Part shown: positions 11,345 through 25,100 of the stretch, piece by piece | How positions within the stretch are numbered: position 1 is the stretch's first letter | Layout of the letters: each line of letters starts with the position of its first letter | NCBI RefSeq assembly: GCF_000524195.1 | Contig: NW_020170412.1 | Coordinates: 446,929-510,928 of the forward strand | Direction: 5' to 3' | Source: Echinococcus granulosus | Taxonomy: Eukaryota > Platyhelminthes > Cestoda > Cyclophyllidea > Taeniidae | Length of the DNA: 64,000 bases | Notes under the pieces: model-generated | The model's input: the letters and a program-made list of their open reading frames with translations, nothing else | Database searches by the model: none | What the model was told of the DNA's origin: nothing | Program-made: the position numbers and the translations under genes

Positions 11345-14190
11345 GTTCTGAGATAAAAAAACCTTTTGCTTTCGTAATTAGGCATCTTCAAGGTAACTCC
11401 GTAACAGAGCTACGTCCGAAGAAACAGGCTCACGGAAACCTTTCAATGTGCTTGATTATGCCACAGTTGAGCACTTTAAATTGTCCACTTTCAGTAGTCA
11501 GTGACATTCCTATGTAATGCCGAATCCTCGTATTTAGCAAAAATTTGAACTAGAAAAAGAGGCGACAACTTCAGGTGCTATATTTCGTCGGTTGATTAAA
11601 AGGATACTTTGAGCTGATTAAATGTCTGGACTGTTAATGAAATGGATCACTTAAACTGGATTAAAATGCCACAAAAGTGGACTATTAATCGCGCAATTAA
11701 AAGTAAATCTGATTTTATAAAAAGTGCACGAACATTTTTTCATTAAGTTAGTCGAATACAGGAGAATGAATTGCGAAAGACGAGCCACAAGAAAAGAACA
11801 CACAATCCGATTGATAGCCATCTACAAAAATATTTTGGAGGGGATTTTGGAAGTAAACCAATCTGTGGGTGAGAGAGTTGCTATAATCTCACATAAATGC
11901 ATAAAATAGACACGATTTTACTGGATCTAAAAGAGGGCAGTAAACTGCCATTTGGTCTTTCGCTCTCTACGGGAGAGCCTCCTGACCCCACCTCGAGTCT
12001 CCCGGCTCTTTTGCGCACAACAGTGAGCTAATCCTCCACGGTTTTGCGCTTCCCTTCAGGCTTCAAGGTGCTGCACTGGCGCGGTGAGCAGCCTCCTGTT
12101 CCACCGAGCAAAAAATCAATAGTCGGTAATTCGCACCGAACCGAAGCCCTTGGAGGGAAGCGATCTCACTTAGTTGAATAAATCCTCCAGCAAACATCAT
12201 TTCACCGTAGTAGTATCCATAAAATCATGGAATCGAGTAGGCGACGCTAGGAAGGGTTCCGCTTGGTGGCACATTCATGTGATGGCTCATTTATTATACC
12301 TTTTCAAAATTATTTCCGCATTCGGAATACTTAACAATGCAATGGTTAAATACGGCCATCTAGGAGCAATAACCCGCCTTTGACACATTTTGTGCCCGAA
12401 TTAATGGGGCGAAACTATGTTCCACGAGAGGCAAATGGAACACCCTTTTACTTAAGACCATTTTAAACTAAGCTTACGAGAGAAGGTAGCTTAAAGCTTC
12501 ATTTCTTCCGATTGTTTAATTCTTTTGTCTAAGAAATAGTAGACCAAAAAGACAATGATACAAAGCTTTTGTTTGTCGAAATGGCGATTCCATAAATGCC
12601 TACCTTGCTCAAAATTAATTTTTATAACGAAGTTGTCGAATATAAGCGGTGAATAATTTAATATTTTTAAGATAAAAGGCGGATTGAATAAGTAAATGAA
12701 TCAAAAGACACTTGACGCTGTTTACATCTTGAACCGCGCGAGTCGCGACGTTCCAACAGAGATCAAGGCAGTCCCAAGAGTGGCAATCTGAGGGATCCCA
12801 AACCCATGACTGACTGAAATGTGCTTATGCAAATCTGTGTAGGATCCCTGCCTGGAAGCTCTTTTATGTCCAAGATGGGTCATGGTAGCAGGTTGCTTTC
12901 TCTTCTTCATAGGAGAGATTCGCTGGAGTGAAACGCTAAACTATGAATTGTGACCACGATGTGGTCCTGTTGCCGCTTTTGCTTACACAATGGCCGACAA
13001 CGCCAGAGATATTCCCGTCGCTGATAGTGGTAAAGACACTGCCTTAAATTTACATGTCCACCTAACTGATTAAAGAAGTTGTATGCGAGGTAAGCAGTGC
13101 CCTTGACCCAAAATCGGTTGAGGAACTGTTGGAAGGCAACCTTATTGAAGGCCGCGGCAGTGTCTGACGCAACGCCACCCTGAAGATTATTAACAAGCAT
13201 TGACCTTGATGACAGAAGTTCACCTTAACTACTGAGGCACATGGAATGTCTATCTAGATCCGTAAAAATTGACGAGTTCTTTCCAAGACAACTGCAATCC
13301 GTCTACTTGCCTTCCTGCACCAGAGCCATCTTGCCGCCAACCTCCTCCTTAACTGCCAAAGGGAGGCTGCTATTATGGCAGGCCTTTATATGCATTTCAG
13401 TTTCTTCCTCAAATAATGTATCTGCTGTCCGTTTTTTGAGTTAAACTTTTTTATGAAGCATTCATGGAGGTTTCCACCACCAATGGAGTCGGCCTTTTTT
13501 TAGGGCATCGTATCTCAAACATCCCATTTTCCATATAACTTTCTCTCCGTTCCCCTGATCAAGTCTCATAACTCCATTTAGACCTTTTAATCACCCGTTG
13601 TGTTTGTCGGGGATGGCACTATTCAACTTTCTCCCCGTCTACTTGAAAATGGCCTGCAACAATACGAAAGATTTTAGTCAGGATCGACAGAGTGAATCTG
13701 GCCCATATGCTGGCACTTTCTGCCTTTCTCCTACCTCTCCTTTTGCCATTGTTCTACCTCGAATCCTCCCTTTAACTTTTACACAGATGCAAGTCATTTG
13801 CGAACAGCAGGATGTACCTTCGAGGGGGTCCATCCTGGTCTACACTGATATGGCATACAATGCTCCCGTTCGTTTCTTCAAGTACATGCTATTGTGGAAA
13901 TCTCCATAGAGCTCTTTGCAACAGTAAGACGCCTTAGGAAGCGGTACTGTGGGTGTTACAAATTCACCACATTTTGATGCATTTGCTGCTGGGCCGCACG
14001 CTCCCAATCTAGGCTTGGGATGCCCTAACGGAGGTCATACGGAATCCTGGATTAACGACCGACCAATCTTAATACAGGTTATGACTCCTTTGCTAGGATA
14101 CAACACTAACTCACTGCGGATCCCAAGCAGAGCATCTTTAATGTTATCGTGGAGAATCTAAATTTCACTTTTCAATTAATAAAAACTCAC
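11345..14190. other. Intergenic and intronic DNA downstream of the neuropeptide exon
   Basis: The next exon of the minus-strand neuropeptide gene must lie in or beyond this region, but no acceptor followed by Gly-Lys-Arg codons in the right phase was found. A 97-codon minus-strand ORF with an ATG (13200-12907) is open and GC-balanced but has no recognised domain. Confidence 0.4.
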
Positions 14191-14467
14191 CAAGACGCGC
14201 ACGGAAGTTGTAGTTTCGTTTTCCCAACCGCGGACGGAATCGTGCCCGCTTTCCAAAACTCTCCACCTCACCATCGCTGCCGTCATCCAATTCCTCGTGG
14301 AGAGCTCTCAGACGCATGAGATTTAGATAGTCACGTAAACTCAGCTCCTCAGGCAGATCATCCATCTGTGCTGTCTTCTCATAGCTGCTGGGAGTCCCGT
14401 GTACGGCATTTGTGACAAAAAGGAGCACCACAGAGAAGAAGACCAGCCGAAGTGAAATTTGTGGCAT
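14191..14467 (-). CDS. Neuropeptide precursor, first coding exon (FRxRL-amide peptides)
   Basis: The ATG at 14467 opens 92 codons ending at a strong donor (CTTG/GTGAGT) after 14191, in phase 1. Residues 1-24 form a signal peptide (hydrophobic RLVFFSVVLLFVTNAVHG). An acidic spacer, residues 25-71, follows. GKR amidation and cleavage sites at residues 72-74 and 82-84 release ARFRPRL-amide (75-81). A second peptide, NYNFRARLG, is cut by the intron inside its glycine codon, so the next exon should supply the rest of the glycine and KR. The two peptides share a FRxRL-amide end. Such -RPRL-amide ends recall pyrokinin/neuromedin-U type peptides, which is an inference from the C-terminus only. The spacer's LRDYL segment weakly recalls the neuropeptide F helix. 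It is expected to act as a secreted transmitter from neurons. Confidence 0.75.
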
Positions 14468-17400
14468 GAAATATTGGGAAACCTAGAAAAACGTTGACGA
14501 AGGCTTAAGCAAACTAATCTTTGTCTCCTGTTCAATCGACTAGAAGCTTGGCGGCTATTATGTTAACAAAATCAGTTTGTCACCTCTTCCTGTCGTGGAG
14601 CGGACACATTGCAATTTGGGGGGGAAACACACAAATGTGGTTGATGTTCGGTGTCTGCAGTGATTTAGGAGACCCTTTGGGAGTAAGAATAACGCATTCG
14701 GTGGGTGAGGAAAGGAGCAGCGGGGCTTTAAACACTTATGTAACAACTAAATCTTCACACATAATTCAATCAGTGTAATCCGATTTCCTCCTGAACAAAT
14801 TCAGCGTGGAGAGGAGGAAACAAATTATCGCAAATGTGAGTACGTGTGAGTATGTGTTCGATGTAGTTCTGACCCTTGGGAATGGCGAGACTAATTACCA
14901 GAAAGTGGTCGGATTAAATTTTTAAACCCTCAAATGGCCAAGTAGAGGCTACGTAAATGATTTCGGGTCAAATCGTAAAACATGGCTAGATTTGCATGAT
15001 GGGAGGTCTGATATGTCATGCCTAGACTACTTAGACATCAACGCTGGAAAACAGAGAGCCCTTCTTAAAAACGGGATTGAAATATATAATCGCCTGCTCA
15101 ATTACTCCTAAGCTGGGGCATACACAAAACCAATTTGTCTTAAAGGAGGAAACTGTTACAGTCTACTCTTAAATTGCTGGGAAAATGGGAGGTACTATAA
15201 AGTACACTTATGTCTAGGAGAGTATCCCCACTTCATCAACAAAATGTCGACAAGGCGATTGTCTAATCAACAACACCACTAGAATATGCAACAAATAAGG
15301 CGCATACACTCCAAGAAAACTATATTTGATGTAGAGGTTGGAATACCTTTTGGACAGGCACCTGACTGTACAACTTACTTCAAACATCATCATTGTAATT
15401 AAAGGCGTTAGCGGTGGGTACTTACGTTTTTCATGTTGTAAAATGTTAAACGTAAAAGCACCTGCAGATTTCTTCTTATATGGTTCATCAGATGAGGTGA
15501 TAGGCAGGGTCAATCTGATTGGTCACTTTCAACCAATCAGGATCCTGGGAACATTCAACACATTTGCGGTTAAGGCTTATACGGACTAGTAGATTGCTCT
15601 CCTCTCAAAATATTCTTTATAGGGCTCTTTTGAAAGAAAAAATGCACTAAACCTCAGATCTGAATTAACTAGATAGGTAGAATGGAAGAATTGTAGGGTT
15701 GGTAGGAGTTGAAGTGGGAAGCACCATGGTCGAAGATAATTGAATTCTCCAGAACTTTTGACTACTGTCACTCAGCAATCTAGCTTTTATGGATGTTAAC
15801 CTATTCGCTAGACTTAGAGGACTACAGACAGAGAAAGTTTGCTGAGAGGGCTTACATAGAGAGGCCTATTTAATGATGATCCCAAATACAGCTTTACTGA
15901 CTGGCAGTAGGCAAGTGACAGATGACACAAACTTTTAACCAGAACAGGCAGTGCTGTGTGTATAGTATTATTCTTACAAAAAGCTTAACAAGGTAGAGAG
16001 ATTAATCACTAATTTGTGCACAATTTTTGGCTTTTTTGTTAAACTATGTACTTACAATGACAGGCATACTGGCAGACTCAAATTGTCATTGTCAATCTTC
16101 CTATCAACTCCGAATCACATTTACTTTCAACAAAATCACTCAACCAGTTGAGGCAAAAGTTTTTTGACTGTTTGATTTTTGGTAACAGTTTTCTTCGGTT
16201 ATTCCTCCACGCTTATAACTTGTAAAACCTCTCCAACTTTTTTGTGTTCAGCAGGACCAATGCTACAACACCTCTTGAAGCATGCCAAGCAATTCACACC
16301 AGAAATTCTTGTCACTTTGCCTGTCATTCTTGTTTTTGGTAATACTCACGCTTTTGTTTTCCTCCAGATTTATAATTTGCTTTGCTACAAAACTTAAGTG
16401 AATAGATTGTATCCTGCGCCCCGGCAACTTTTATCCACGGGTGGAGCGGAAGTAACGGTGGATTGTTGAACGCCTCCACCAGTTACTTTAAAATGATTGC
16501 AGTATATTTAAACTCCAAAACAGGTTAGTGTTATGACCTAGAACTAAAAATCAAAGTAAAATTTAAATAAAAAGATGTAAGAGGCCTATTCTACACTGTA
16601 CTGAGTATGAAAGAGTCACTTGGATGTATTTGTCTGATCCATGTAACTTGCAATGCCACCGAGCTGTAATATTTGGGTCTTTGGCCTTGTTATACCACCT
16701 TGAAATCTTCCTGAAGACAAAAGAGGGTAAAGTACTGGAGCTGAAAGTGAAATCTTGGTGTATAACTGTTGGCCGAGTGGCGTGGTCCGGAGGTCAAGTA
16801 GCTCGACGGCGCCCTCAGTTGTTCGTTACAGAAACCGAGAGGTGAATAGCCGATTGTAATGTCACACTCGTGTTTTATTTTAACTATGAAAGTAAGGTTA
16901 TTGCGTCAGTTTTTATTCAAAATTTCCACGGGTGCCAATTTGGATAGTTTGCCAAGAAGAAAGGAACAAAATCCTGCTTTATGCTTCTTTCCCAGTGTCA
17001 CCTCTCGCCTTCCCGTCGGTAGAAAGATGGGGATGTCGCTGCCTAGGTAACCAATCAAGAAAGTGGATGCCCTTGCCAATCACCCTTCAAAGCTAGTTCT
17101 TCGCGCTGATGTGGTGGAAGATAAAAGGAGCGGGGTATTTGGCTTGTGGAATATCAGAGGTGCATTTGATTTCGCTGTACAGAATGGCGTTCGCTCGAGG
17201 TACATCTGAACTACGGTAGTATTAGAACCAACTGGTGGAAAAATACAGCATTTTGGATTACTTAGGCAGTCAAAGGAAGACATTGGGCGGGGTCCGACAA
17301 GGCCATGGACGTCGGATATTTGGCAGGCATAAGGGGTGTCTAGTAGCGTTCTTCTTTGTTGCTCGAAGGCCATGGAACCAAAGCGCCCGGATCTTGTTGG

Positions 17401-18075
17401 TAATGAGAGGTAATTTTATTTTGTGGTGTAATATTCGATGTGGAAAGACTCGATGCGATGCCGACGTTGTTAATGGCCCTACGTGGAGGCAGCACAAGCA
17501 CGTATCGCAGGTTACAGAACTTGCACAAATCTTTCTAAGTAACAAAGCAATTATTAAATTTTCCAAAAATCTATTTACTTTAAAAAAAATAGTTTTTATG
17601 TAGTGGACTAATTGGCAGGTCCGTGATTATTAGGACACGGAGTGATTGATGTACCATTGTTCGAATTTTGTCGCCTCTGAGACAAAAGACCGACAACCAG
17701 GATGAACTGTTTTGGAAAGAATGATTTATTACCTTGAACTTGTGCTTGGATTTAATTTCTCTTTTCAAGTTGTTACTTCAGTTGTAGAGACCTGGGAAAA
17801 AGAGGAATTGTTTATTATGTTTGAATGGAACTGTTACCTGAAGGTGATCCCGTCAAGTTGCAGTTGGCGAATTCGCTCCCCGGCTTCAGACTCTCGGCTG
17901 GAGAATATTGGCTGCGGAAAGGTATTTACTTGTTGTGATAATGCGCGACCTTACAGACCATCCAAGTTTTATGGAAAAATCAGAATTTGCCGTCCCCTTC
18001 CCCTCGCTTTGTGGAGATTGTTGGGAGCATGTCGGTCACGAAGGTTTCCAGTCCACCCACCTGATAACTAAAAAG
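14468..18075. other. Intergenic, upstream of the neuropeptide gene
   Basis: No supported exon in 3.6 kb. It includes a pair of oppositely oriented CCAAT boxes at 15515-15540 (listed separately). An open frame at 17712-17920 ending at a donor-like GGAAAG/GTATTT was considered and not accepted. Confidence 0.4.
15515..15540. promoter_or_regulatory. Inverted CCAAT-box pair (9-bp arms)
   Basis: CTGATTGGT at 15515-15523 and ACCAATCAG at 15532-15540 form a perfect inverted repeat around an 8-nt spacer. Each arm is a full CCAAT motif, the NF-Y target. It lies about 1.05 kb upstream of the neuropeptide ATG, so a role as its promoter or as a divergent promoter is possible but unproven. Confidence 0.3.
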
Positions 18076-19042
18076 TGTTGCAATACCATGATCGGTTGTA
18101 TGTCGCTTTGTTTTGGTTACGCGGACACCTAAGACTCCACCTCTATGGTTCCACTAGACAGAATGGGCTTCAGGTCATGCCGGTAGCGCCCCAGTCTTTT
18201 GTACACCGCCAACACATATTCCACCTTAATACTGCGGCTTCTTCGGTCTTCAGAAGACACTCGTTACGCTGCATTGGTGACCGCGATAATCTAACCCGAT
18301 CCTAAAGGACAACCGCCCTGACTTCCATTTCTAAAGGCTCAACCTTAACGTGGTGGAAGTAGAATCCATACCTCTGGAAATTACCCCATTCCAACGGTCT
18401 GCAGGAGTGATATTAACCACTGAAGCAAGGCCAGCCATAACCATTCGCAAAATCTCTCTGTGGAGCTCTTCGTGGCACCTAAGTGAAAACGTCAATTAAG
18501 TGAATATGAGATACCTTCTCCACCTCTCTTCTAGCTCGATAGGATCGATGTGGGTCCATAACTGGGCAGTACTGAAGTTTCGACAAAGTGGTAAGGAAAA
18601 ATGCACGCGAGGACATTTCTCCACGAGATGACTTGTATGCACCTCCTTCGATTCCACTGGATCTGCAGTTGAGGGATAAGTAACACTGCGGTCAACAATC
18701 TTCTCAGTTGCACGCACATTCGATGGTTGGTTTAGTTGGCTGATGGGTGCTTCCTTTCTTGCGGCACCGACTACGTTGTGGTGGCTGAAGTGGGAGGTGA
18801 CCAAGGGAAGAGTCAGGGATGCTGCTCAAAAGGGGCGGAGGGCTATGAAGTACGTAGACCGTCAATTTAACTCTTCGTTTTAGTTTCGCGGGCACTCCTC
18901 TGCTCCTTGGCTGTACCTCCTCTGCGTAGAGTGGCCTCTAGGCCTTGTCAGTAGCCACCCAGCCTTTCTAAACATTAACAGTACGTATTCTGCCCTGATT
19001 TCATGTCTTGCATCGCATTAAGATAAGTCTAAACAAGCTGCA
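18076..19042 (+). mobile_element. TRIM-like element, near-complete two-LTR copy
   Basis: The best-preserved layout in the window. The 5' LTR is 18076-18273 (198 nt, TGTTGCAATACC to ACGCTGCA). The interior is about 570 nt and begins TTGGTGACCG. The polypurine tract AAAAGGGGCGGAGGGC sits just before the 3' LTR at 18845-19042 (198 nt, TGAAGTACG to AAGCTGCA). Equal LTR lengths, TG...CA-type ends and the purine tract show LTR-retrotransposon origin. At under 1 kb with no open reading frame for any retroviral-type protein, it fits a terminal-repeat retrotransposon in miniature. The LTRs are clearly diverged and no target-site duplication is left, so the copy is old. Confidence 0.8.
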
Positions 19043-22000
19043 CAAGCCAAGACTTAAACAAATTTCATCACAGTAAAGTGGGTATGTTGGAATTTGTTGG
19101 CTTTCTGTGACTTCAATGTTTTGACGTCGGCAAAGATTTACTGCTGTCACTCTAAGTCCTAGAATGGCATTTACGTCTGTGACAGTTTGTAAGGCCTAAA
19201 ACACTTGCTACAATTATATTCTCCATTTTATATTCACCTGATTTAATTAAGGTTACATGAGACCGCCAACTTTTGAAAGAAATATGTGAAATAATCAGTT
19301 CGGCATGAGGCAGGAGCATGGTGTTAGCCCCACCGACACTTCTACTGAAAACATTGGAAGGAAGTAGATTAAAGTGATTAAAATAAATGTTAGGGCCATA
19401 ATTTGCTAGAGACTTTTAAAATTTGGTTTATGAATTATCGCCCAGGCGCGTCACCGCATTTTGAGCTAGACGCACCAGACTGTTCTAACTGGAGGTCCGT
19501 GCTAACAATCATCCAGGCTCCTGTACCTCCCACATTTTTCAAATTACTGAAATTTATTTCCTTATGCCTAGTTTTTAATCATCTGCTGATTAGGTTTTTT
19601 TAATGGAATGCCCTCTGCATTCAGATAAGCATAAAACATCAAGATGTTGGAGCTACTTCACCTGGTATTCAGAAAGATGGATTCTATTGCTACTTATATA
19701 AGTCGATTTTGAGAGAACGGAATGGGTTGGTGCCCTATTATTGCACTAAAAAGTAACAAACTGTGCACAATTTCCTTAAAAATTTTACTTACTGAAGTAG
19801 CTATCGGGACTCTCGATTGCTCCTTTCCAGCTGGACATAATTCAGCTTTGAAGTCCACTTTTATGGGAGAATTTGTCTCTAAAATCACAAACTCAAAGCC
19901 TAATCGATCCTATCCCCAAGTCGCTTCCATTTCTGCTTCAAGGCAGTTTCCGAACTGTTCCTGCTATTGTAATTCTGATCACGTGATTCTCAGATGTCAA
20001 TTTTAATGTCAGGGACATGGAAAAGAGAAGATGTTATCACCATTTGCACCCTCTCACCATAACGAAGGCAAGAATATCCTTAAGCCCGGGTTTCGTGGTG
20101 GAATGGGGTCTTGTGCTGTCTTTCCAGTGCAAGACTTACTTCCGATAGGTGGTCTCAGACACAGTTGATGTTTGACCTACAGCGAGTGAACAATCAGGTC
20201 TTAAGTCCATCACGCACGAAGCTTAGACTTCTGTGGATGACCTGGCGTATGTCTCGGGGACCTCACAGGGAGGCCTTAAGAGCTGGTGGAGAAAGGGTGA
20301 TGAGTATATTGTTTGGAGTAACTGATGCAATGTTCGTCCATTTAACACGGGAGGGAAATACAAAAGCCATCTGCTACGGCAAATGTACAGCGGTGCTCAA
20401 ACGCACAACAGGTCTCTATTAAGCAGATAGAGGAAGAGGAAAACAAAGTGACAATTTTGGAGCTTGTACGTTGGATTCAATTGTCGGCTGATTCACTACC
20501 CTCTCCCAGGTGGTGTGACTTTTTTGGTGTCACGCCTTTTGCAAACGGCACAACGAAATTGACGCAAAGGTTTACGGCTTTTGAAGTTAGTTAGTTGGTC
20601 AGGAAGGTCTAATCCACATTTCTCTGGCCCAACCGGTATTCTCTGATGTGGTTTATAAATATTAGGGCAATCGGATCTGGCAAACACTGAAAAATTAAGT
20701 CCTGTTGTTCCATCTTACCCTACTTGAGTCTGCCTGACACTGTTTGAACTCCTTATCATCCGTAAACTTCTGCGCGATTACTTCAGAGCAGAAAAAGTGG
20801 AGAGTACCCTCTCTTTGGGAGACTAAAGTGATTCTCCTTCATCCAGTTGTTTAGAACTGCTTGTCAGAGTAAAATGAGAGTGTGTAAATAGGCAATTTTC
20901 TTGTCGAGAAGTACAGAGCCATTCAAAAGAAGAAGCTTGCGGCGCCACCACCTCTACTTAGGCGTTTACCACAAAACGCTAGCAAGCCGGTCTGACTAAG
21001 GCCCCAGTCGTTGACTCGACAAACATCTAAAGCACTTTTTCTAGTTTATTTCTTTGAAAAAGGATTACCCATCTTACAATGGACCAAATCAAAATAACAT
21101 ATTTGCCTACTCGACCCCCTCGTTCGTCCTAGTTTCAAGTAATACCTTAGTCTCGTGATACTGGACTCATGTTACATCGACCTACCGCCCCTACTCACAC
21201 TCAGGCGAGATGCCACATTTGTGGAGGATTTAACCACCAGGATATCATGGATTCTGCTTACACCGACTAATCATAGGGAGACGCAAATATGGTTGGTCTT
21301 TCTTGGATTTCATCCCATTTCTTATATTTAGAAAAAGGGCATTTTATTGTCAACTGAGTTTTTAAGTCCTTAATAAACCGGCGGCTTCATTATTTCATTT
21401 AGTGGCCATTCATTATATGACCTTTGTGTACTCAATGTCTCCTCCCCTTAAGGGTCACACAATTGATTACCGATTTAGCTTACTTAAAAACAGATACCTA
21501 TTAAATTTACTTAAACCAACTCTCTTAAACATGATTGTTGCCTTTTTAAGTGGCTGTTAGCAATTTAGTGGGATATAAACCCTGATTAACTACTGAAGAG
21601 TGTCTTCCTATTAGGGCTTTATAGGCTCAGGCATTTCTACTTTTTTGTTTTTATGACCAGAACAGTGGCCTTGAAAATGTACGGAGTGCCCTCGGGGACA
21701 CAAATTGCAGAAATGCAATACCAAATCGGCCTCTCAAGCGCCCTCTACTTTGTATCAAACTGATTTTCAAGGCAACAAATTTTATTCCGAGGCTAAAAAT
21801 AGTCTTGTCGTATTTAGCACCAAAGTGGTTATAAAATAAACAAGGCAATCGAACCACAAAACTCCCTTGACCCAAAATCCCATATTTCTAAAAGAGCGCT
21901 TAGATCCACACGGAAAACGTCACTGCCAACTCATCCTCTCGATACAAACGTTGTCTTACGGGGATAGGTCAACTTATCGCCAATCCCTGATCCCCCCCCA

Positions 22001-22138
22001 AGAAGACATCAAAATAATTAGTATCAAAATAAGGCTCTCTTTGAGAAGGCCGAAGACAGAGGGAGGAAAAGGAACATATGTACACATTCACCGCAACTGC
22101 TGCCGCATTTAAAGCGAAGATGAGTGGAAAAAGAACTC
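19043..22138. other. Intergenic between the TRIM copy and PDP1
   Basis: No gene could be supported. A minus-strand open frame (20687-20496) ends in a cysteine motif, RCAVC, followed by basic residues. It could be a transposase tail and is discussed under findings. The last 200 nt should hold the PDP1 3' UTR (minus strand). Confidence 0.4.
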
Positions 22139-25100
22139 TTACGCAGGAGGAGCGTTCAATTCCACCACCACCAAAGTAATGTCATCTCGATAGAGTCGGG
22201 CAACCCCAGGGGGAAGGGCGAGGAGGAGCGAGGCGAGTCTGAAGTCCTCCTTCGCCATCCCACGGTGGCTTGGTAACCCTAGAGTGGGAGTCAAAGAGAG
22301 CGCGGCCCGCATGAGACGCGTCGCCGGACACTGATCGGGGTGCAAACGACTCAGTATTAACGCTGCCCTCTCTGGACTTAGGGTGTCCCATAGTCCATCT
22401 GTTGCCAGAACAAGGTATCGATCGGAAGGGTTCAACTAGACAAGGGAAAAAAGGATTAACGTCATTCACCCAACTAAACGCATGAACTACATCATCGAGG
22501 CTACCGGACTCCCAACTCCTTCCCAAATGGCTAGTAAACAAGCTTCTGAATTTGTATGCCCTCAGGAATAACCTAAGCATCACAATGGATTCACCGAAAA
22601 GACCGCTTACCATACAGGTCGTGACTTCTGGTTTAGCCGTGAGGTAAGGTGGAGAGGTGTAAGGTGTGGGCAACGCCTCCAGCCCAGCCCACGAGCCAGC
22701 AGTCATCTCGGTCGAATCGGCAGTAGCACCGAGGTAATCGGCCATTTGCCTCAAACGTTCGTTAGTCCACTTGTAGCGCACATCACCGAAGGCTCGAGTG
22801 GGCGCCAGTTCGCCCAACAGGCGCCCACCATTGCGTATCAAATCCTCCGCCTTATCATCCGGGTGTTCGAGCATCAGGCGTCTCAGTTCATCGATATTTG
22901 TGCTGCCATTGTGCGGTGTGGTTAGGCGCCTTGGTTTCAGTTCACCTGCAGCAGAAAATAAATCCTAAGTCACTTATTTCTAAACAGAAGGAGTGGAGCA
23001 AAAGGTTGGAAGTGCAAGTATGACGTACCAGAATCATCAAAGGTGGAGAAGAGAACGGCAGAGCAATCACCAACGTTAGCAATTTGCAATTCGACGCCAC
23101 CGCCATCGCTGCCTTTGGCGTTCCAGTCAAGAAGACCGAAAACCCCTACCGCGCCGCTTTGTGCTACGCGAAGCATGTCTGCCGAAAGAGCTGCCGTCGT
23201 TGTTGTCGAGGTGAAGGGATTTTCTGTCGCCTCTGACAGCGCTGAAACACTGCCCAGACCGAGGGAGCACAACTCACTGTCCAGACGCATCAATGCTTCC
23301 TCCCCTGCGACGAAAAAGGTAAGTAATTTTGGCGGGTGAGTCGGAAAAGCAACATGAGCGAAGAATTAAATGAACACGGGGTACGCGTCAGGCCTGATAG
23401 AATTAAGCTTATTTCCAAGTACCTTGCCAGAGTTCTTGCGAACACAAGATACCTCCACAATTCGAAAGGGAGGGCGTCTTTACGCAAAAGAATCGAATTT
23501 AGTGTAGGCAGTGGCAATATGCACCGCCTTAGTTATTAATTAAAGGAATGCCAAAGCTGCGTTATTCTCAAGCGTTTAACATTGGGAAAGAACTCCGGTT
23601 TTGCAGCAGAAGGTACAACTGGGGCGACTGACCGAAGAGCGACTAGTAGAATGGATTTTATCCAGTAAGTTTTGAATACAGCGAAGAGTAATAGAAGGAG
23701 AGCAGTGGTAGTCATTGTACCTCCTGCCGTTTTTCTGCCAGGTCTTACAAAACGGTTGTCAAGATGTGAATTGAACGAAGCAAGATCTAGTTCCAAATGA
23801 CCACTTCTACAATTTCAGTAGGTTCATACAGCCACAAATTAGCTGGGCTACGATACCTCGAAAATTTTGTCTCAAAGCTGTCCCGACTGGAATGCTTGAG
23901 TCGTTATTAGAAGGCTTATTAATAGACTTGTCCAAGATATCAAAAACAGTTGACATTGAGTGCGACTCGGACAACTCATACATTAGCCCTGGTAGGCATA
24001 TCAAAACGGATGACAAATGCATTCTGATGCGTTTAGGCATTTATTCTCTTGATTATAGTAAAGGCAAAAATAAAAAGTGGCGCTTAAGCACGCAAGCATT
24101 TCCTAGGCGATTGATAATTGGGCTTACCCAATTGACAGTCATCGCAGAGTAGCATGTCTACTTAAATAAAATAAGTATCAAAAGTTACACGGTGAAGGAG
24201 TGTGGCCGCACAGTTTAAGTGGTTTAAACTTTTTCCATGGGTCAAAGGGAATAAAGTCAACTATCAGTTAAGACAGCAAAATAAGTAGTTATTTTTAATC
24301 TCTACAAAACGCATACATTCTACTAAAAACTTCGTAGGTTTAAAAGAAACCAACATCGTGGCGCAAAGTCCCACGTGGTAGAAAAAACCCACCCGGACTT
24401 AGGACGTCAGAGGAGCGAGAAAAAATAACAAAGTTGACCCGGGTGGTGGAATATAAATCAGATCCTACTTTTAGCAACTTCACACACAAAAAAAGCCGCT
24501 GACACAATGAAGCGGAGTTTTTCCTCCACATGAAGGTGGAGAAAGGAGGGACCAGAGATGTACTTTACCCATTGCAAAGTTTATTTTTTAGAATATGTAG
24601 AAAAATTCATTAGAGCGGCAAAATTTACTCATCTGTAACAGTATCACTACATGCCTTCTGCCAATAGGGCAGCAACAGGAAACAAACAAAGTAGAAGTTA
24701 TGGGCCAAAGCGGCGGATACACCTTGAAAGTGCATGGCAGCATAAAATGGGTGTACAACTATTGGCATTCGCTTTACGATTCGGCGCTTTATTTGCCTTT
24801 AGAGACCTGAAAGAAAACAAGTTGGAAGAGGAGCAGGAGAGAGACTTACAAAGGTATTTATGGCACCAGCATCGTCATTTGACTAGCTCTAAGAGGTAGA
24901 GAACACAGGAAGGAAGTTAGTGACACCTTGATGCTCTACTACCACTTATGTCGTTCGGCGTATCCCCCTTATCTGCCCATCACCAGTGTCTCTTCTATGC
25001 GTTGGCAACGGTTAGCCTAGTGAAAGGAGCGCTGTGACCAGTGCAATTCATCAGTTCAAGAACAACTACCAGAGAATTCTCAAATCTGCTTAATGCAGCG

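Noticed and set aside
12907..13200. 97-codon minus-strand ORF with ATG
   Set aside because: Looks moderately coding, but no motif, no signal peptide and no partner exon was found. Left uncalled.
17712..18071. Plus-strand ORF ending near a donor-like GGAAAG/GTATTT
   Set aside because: Two competing frames, no convincing acceptor or start, and its right end runs toward the LTR of the TRIM-like copy.
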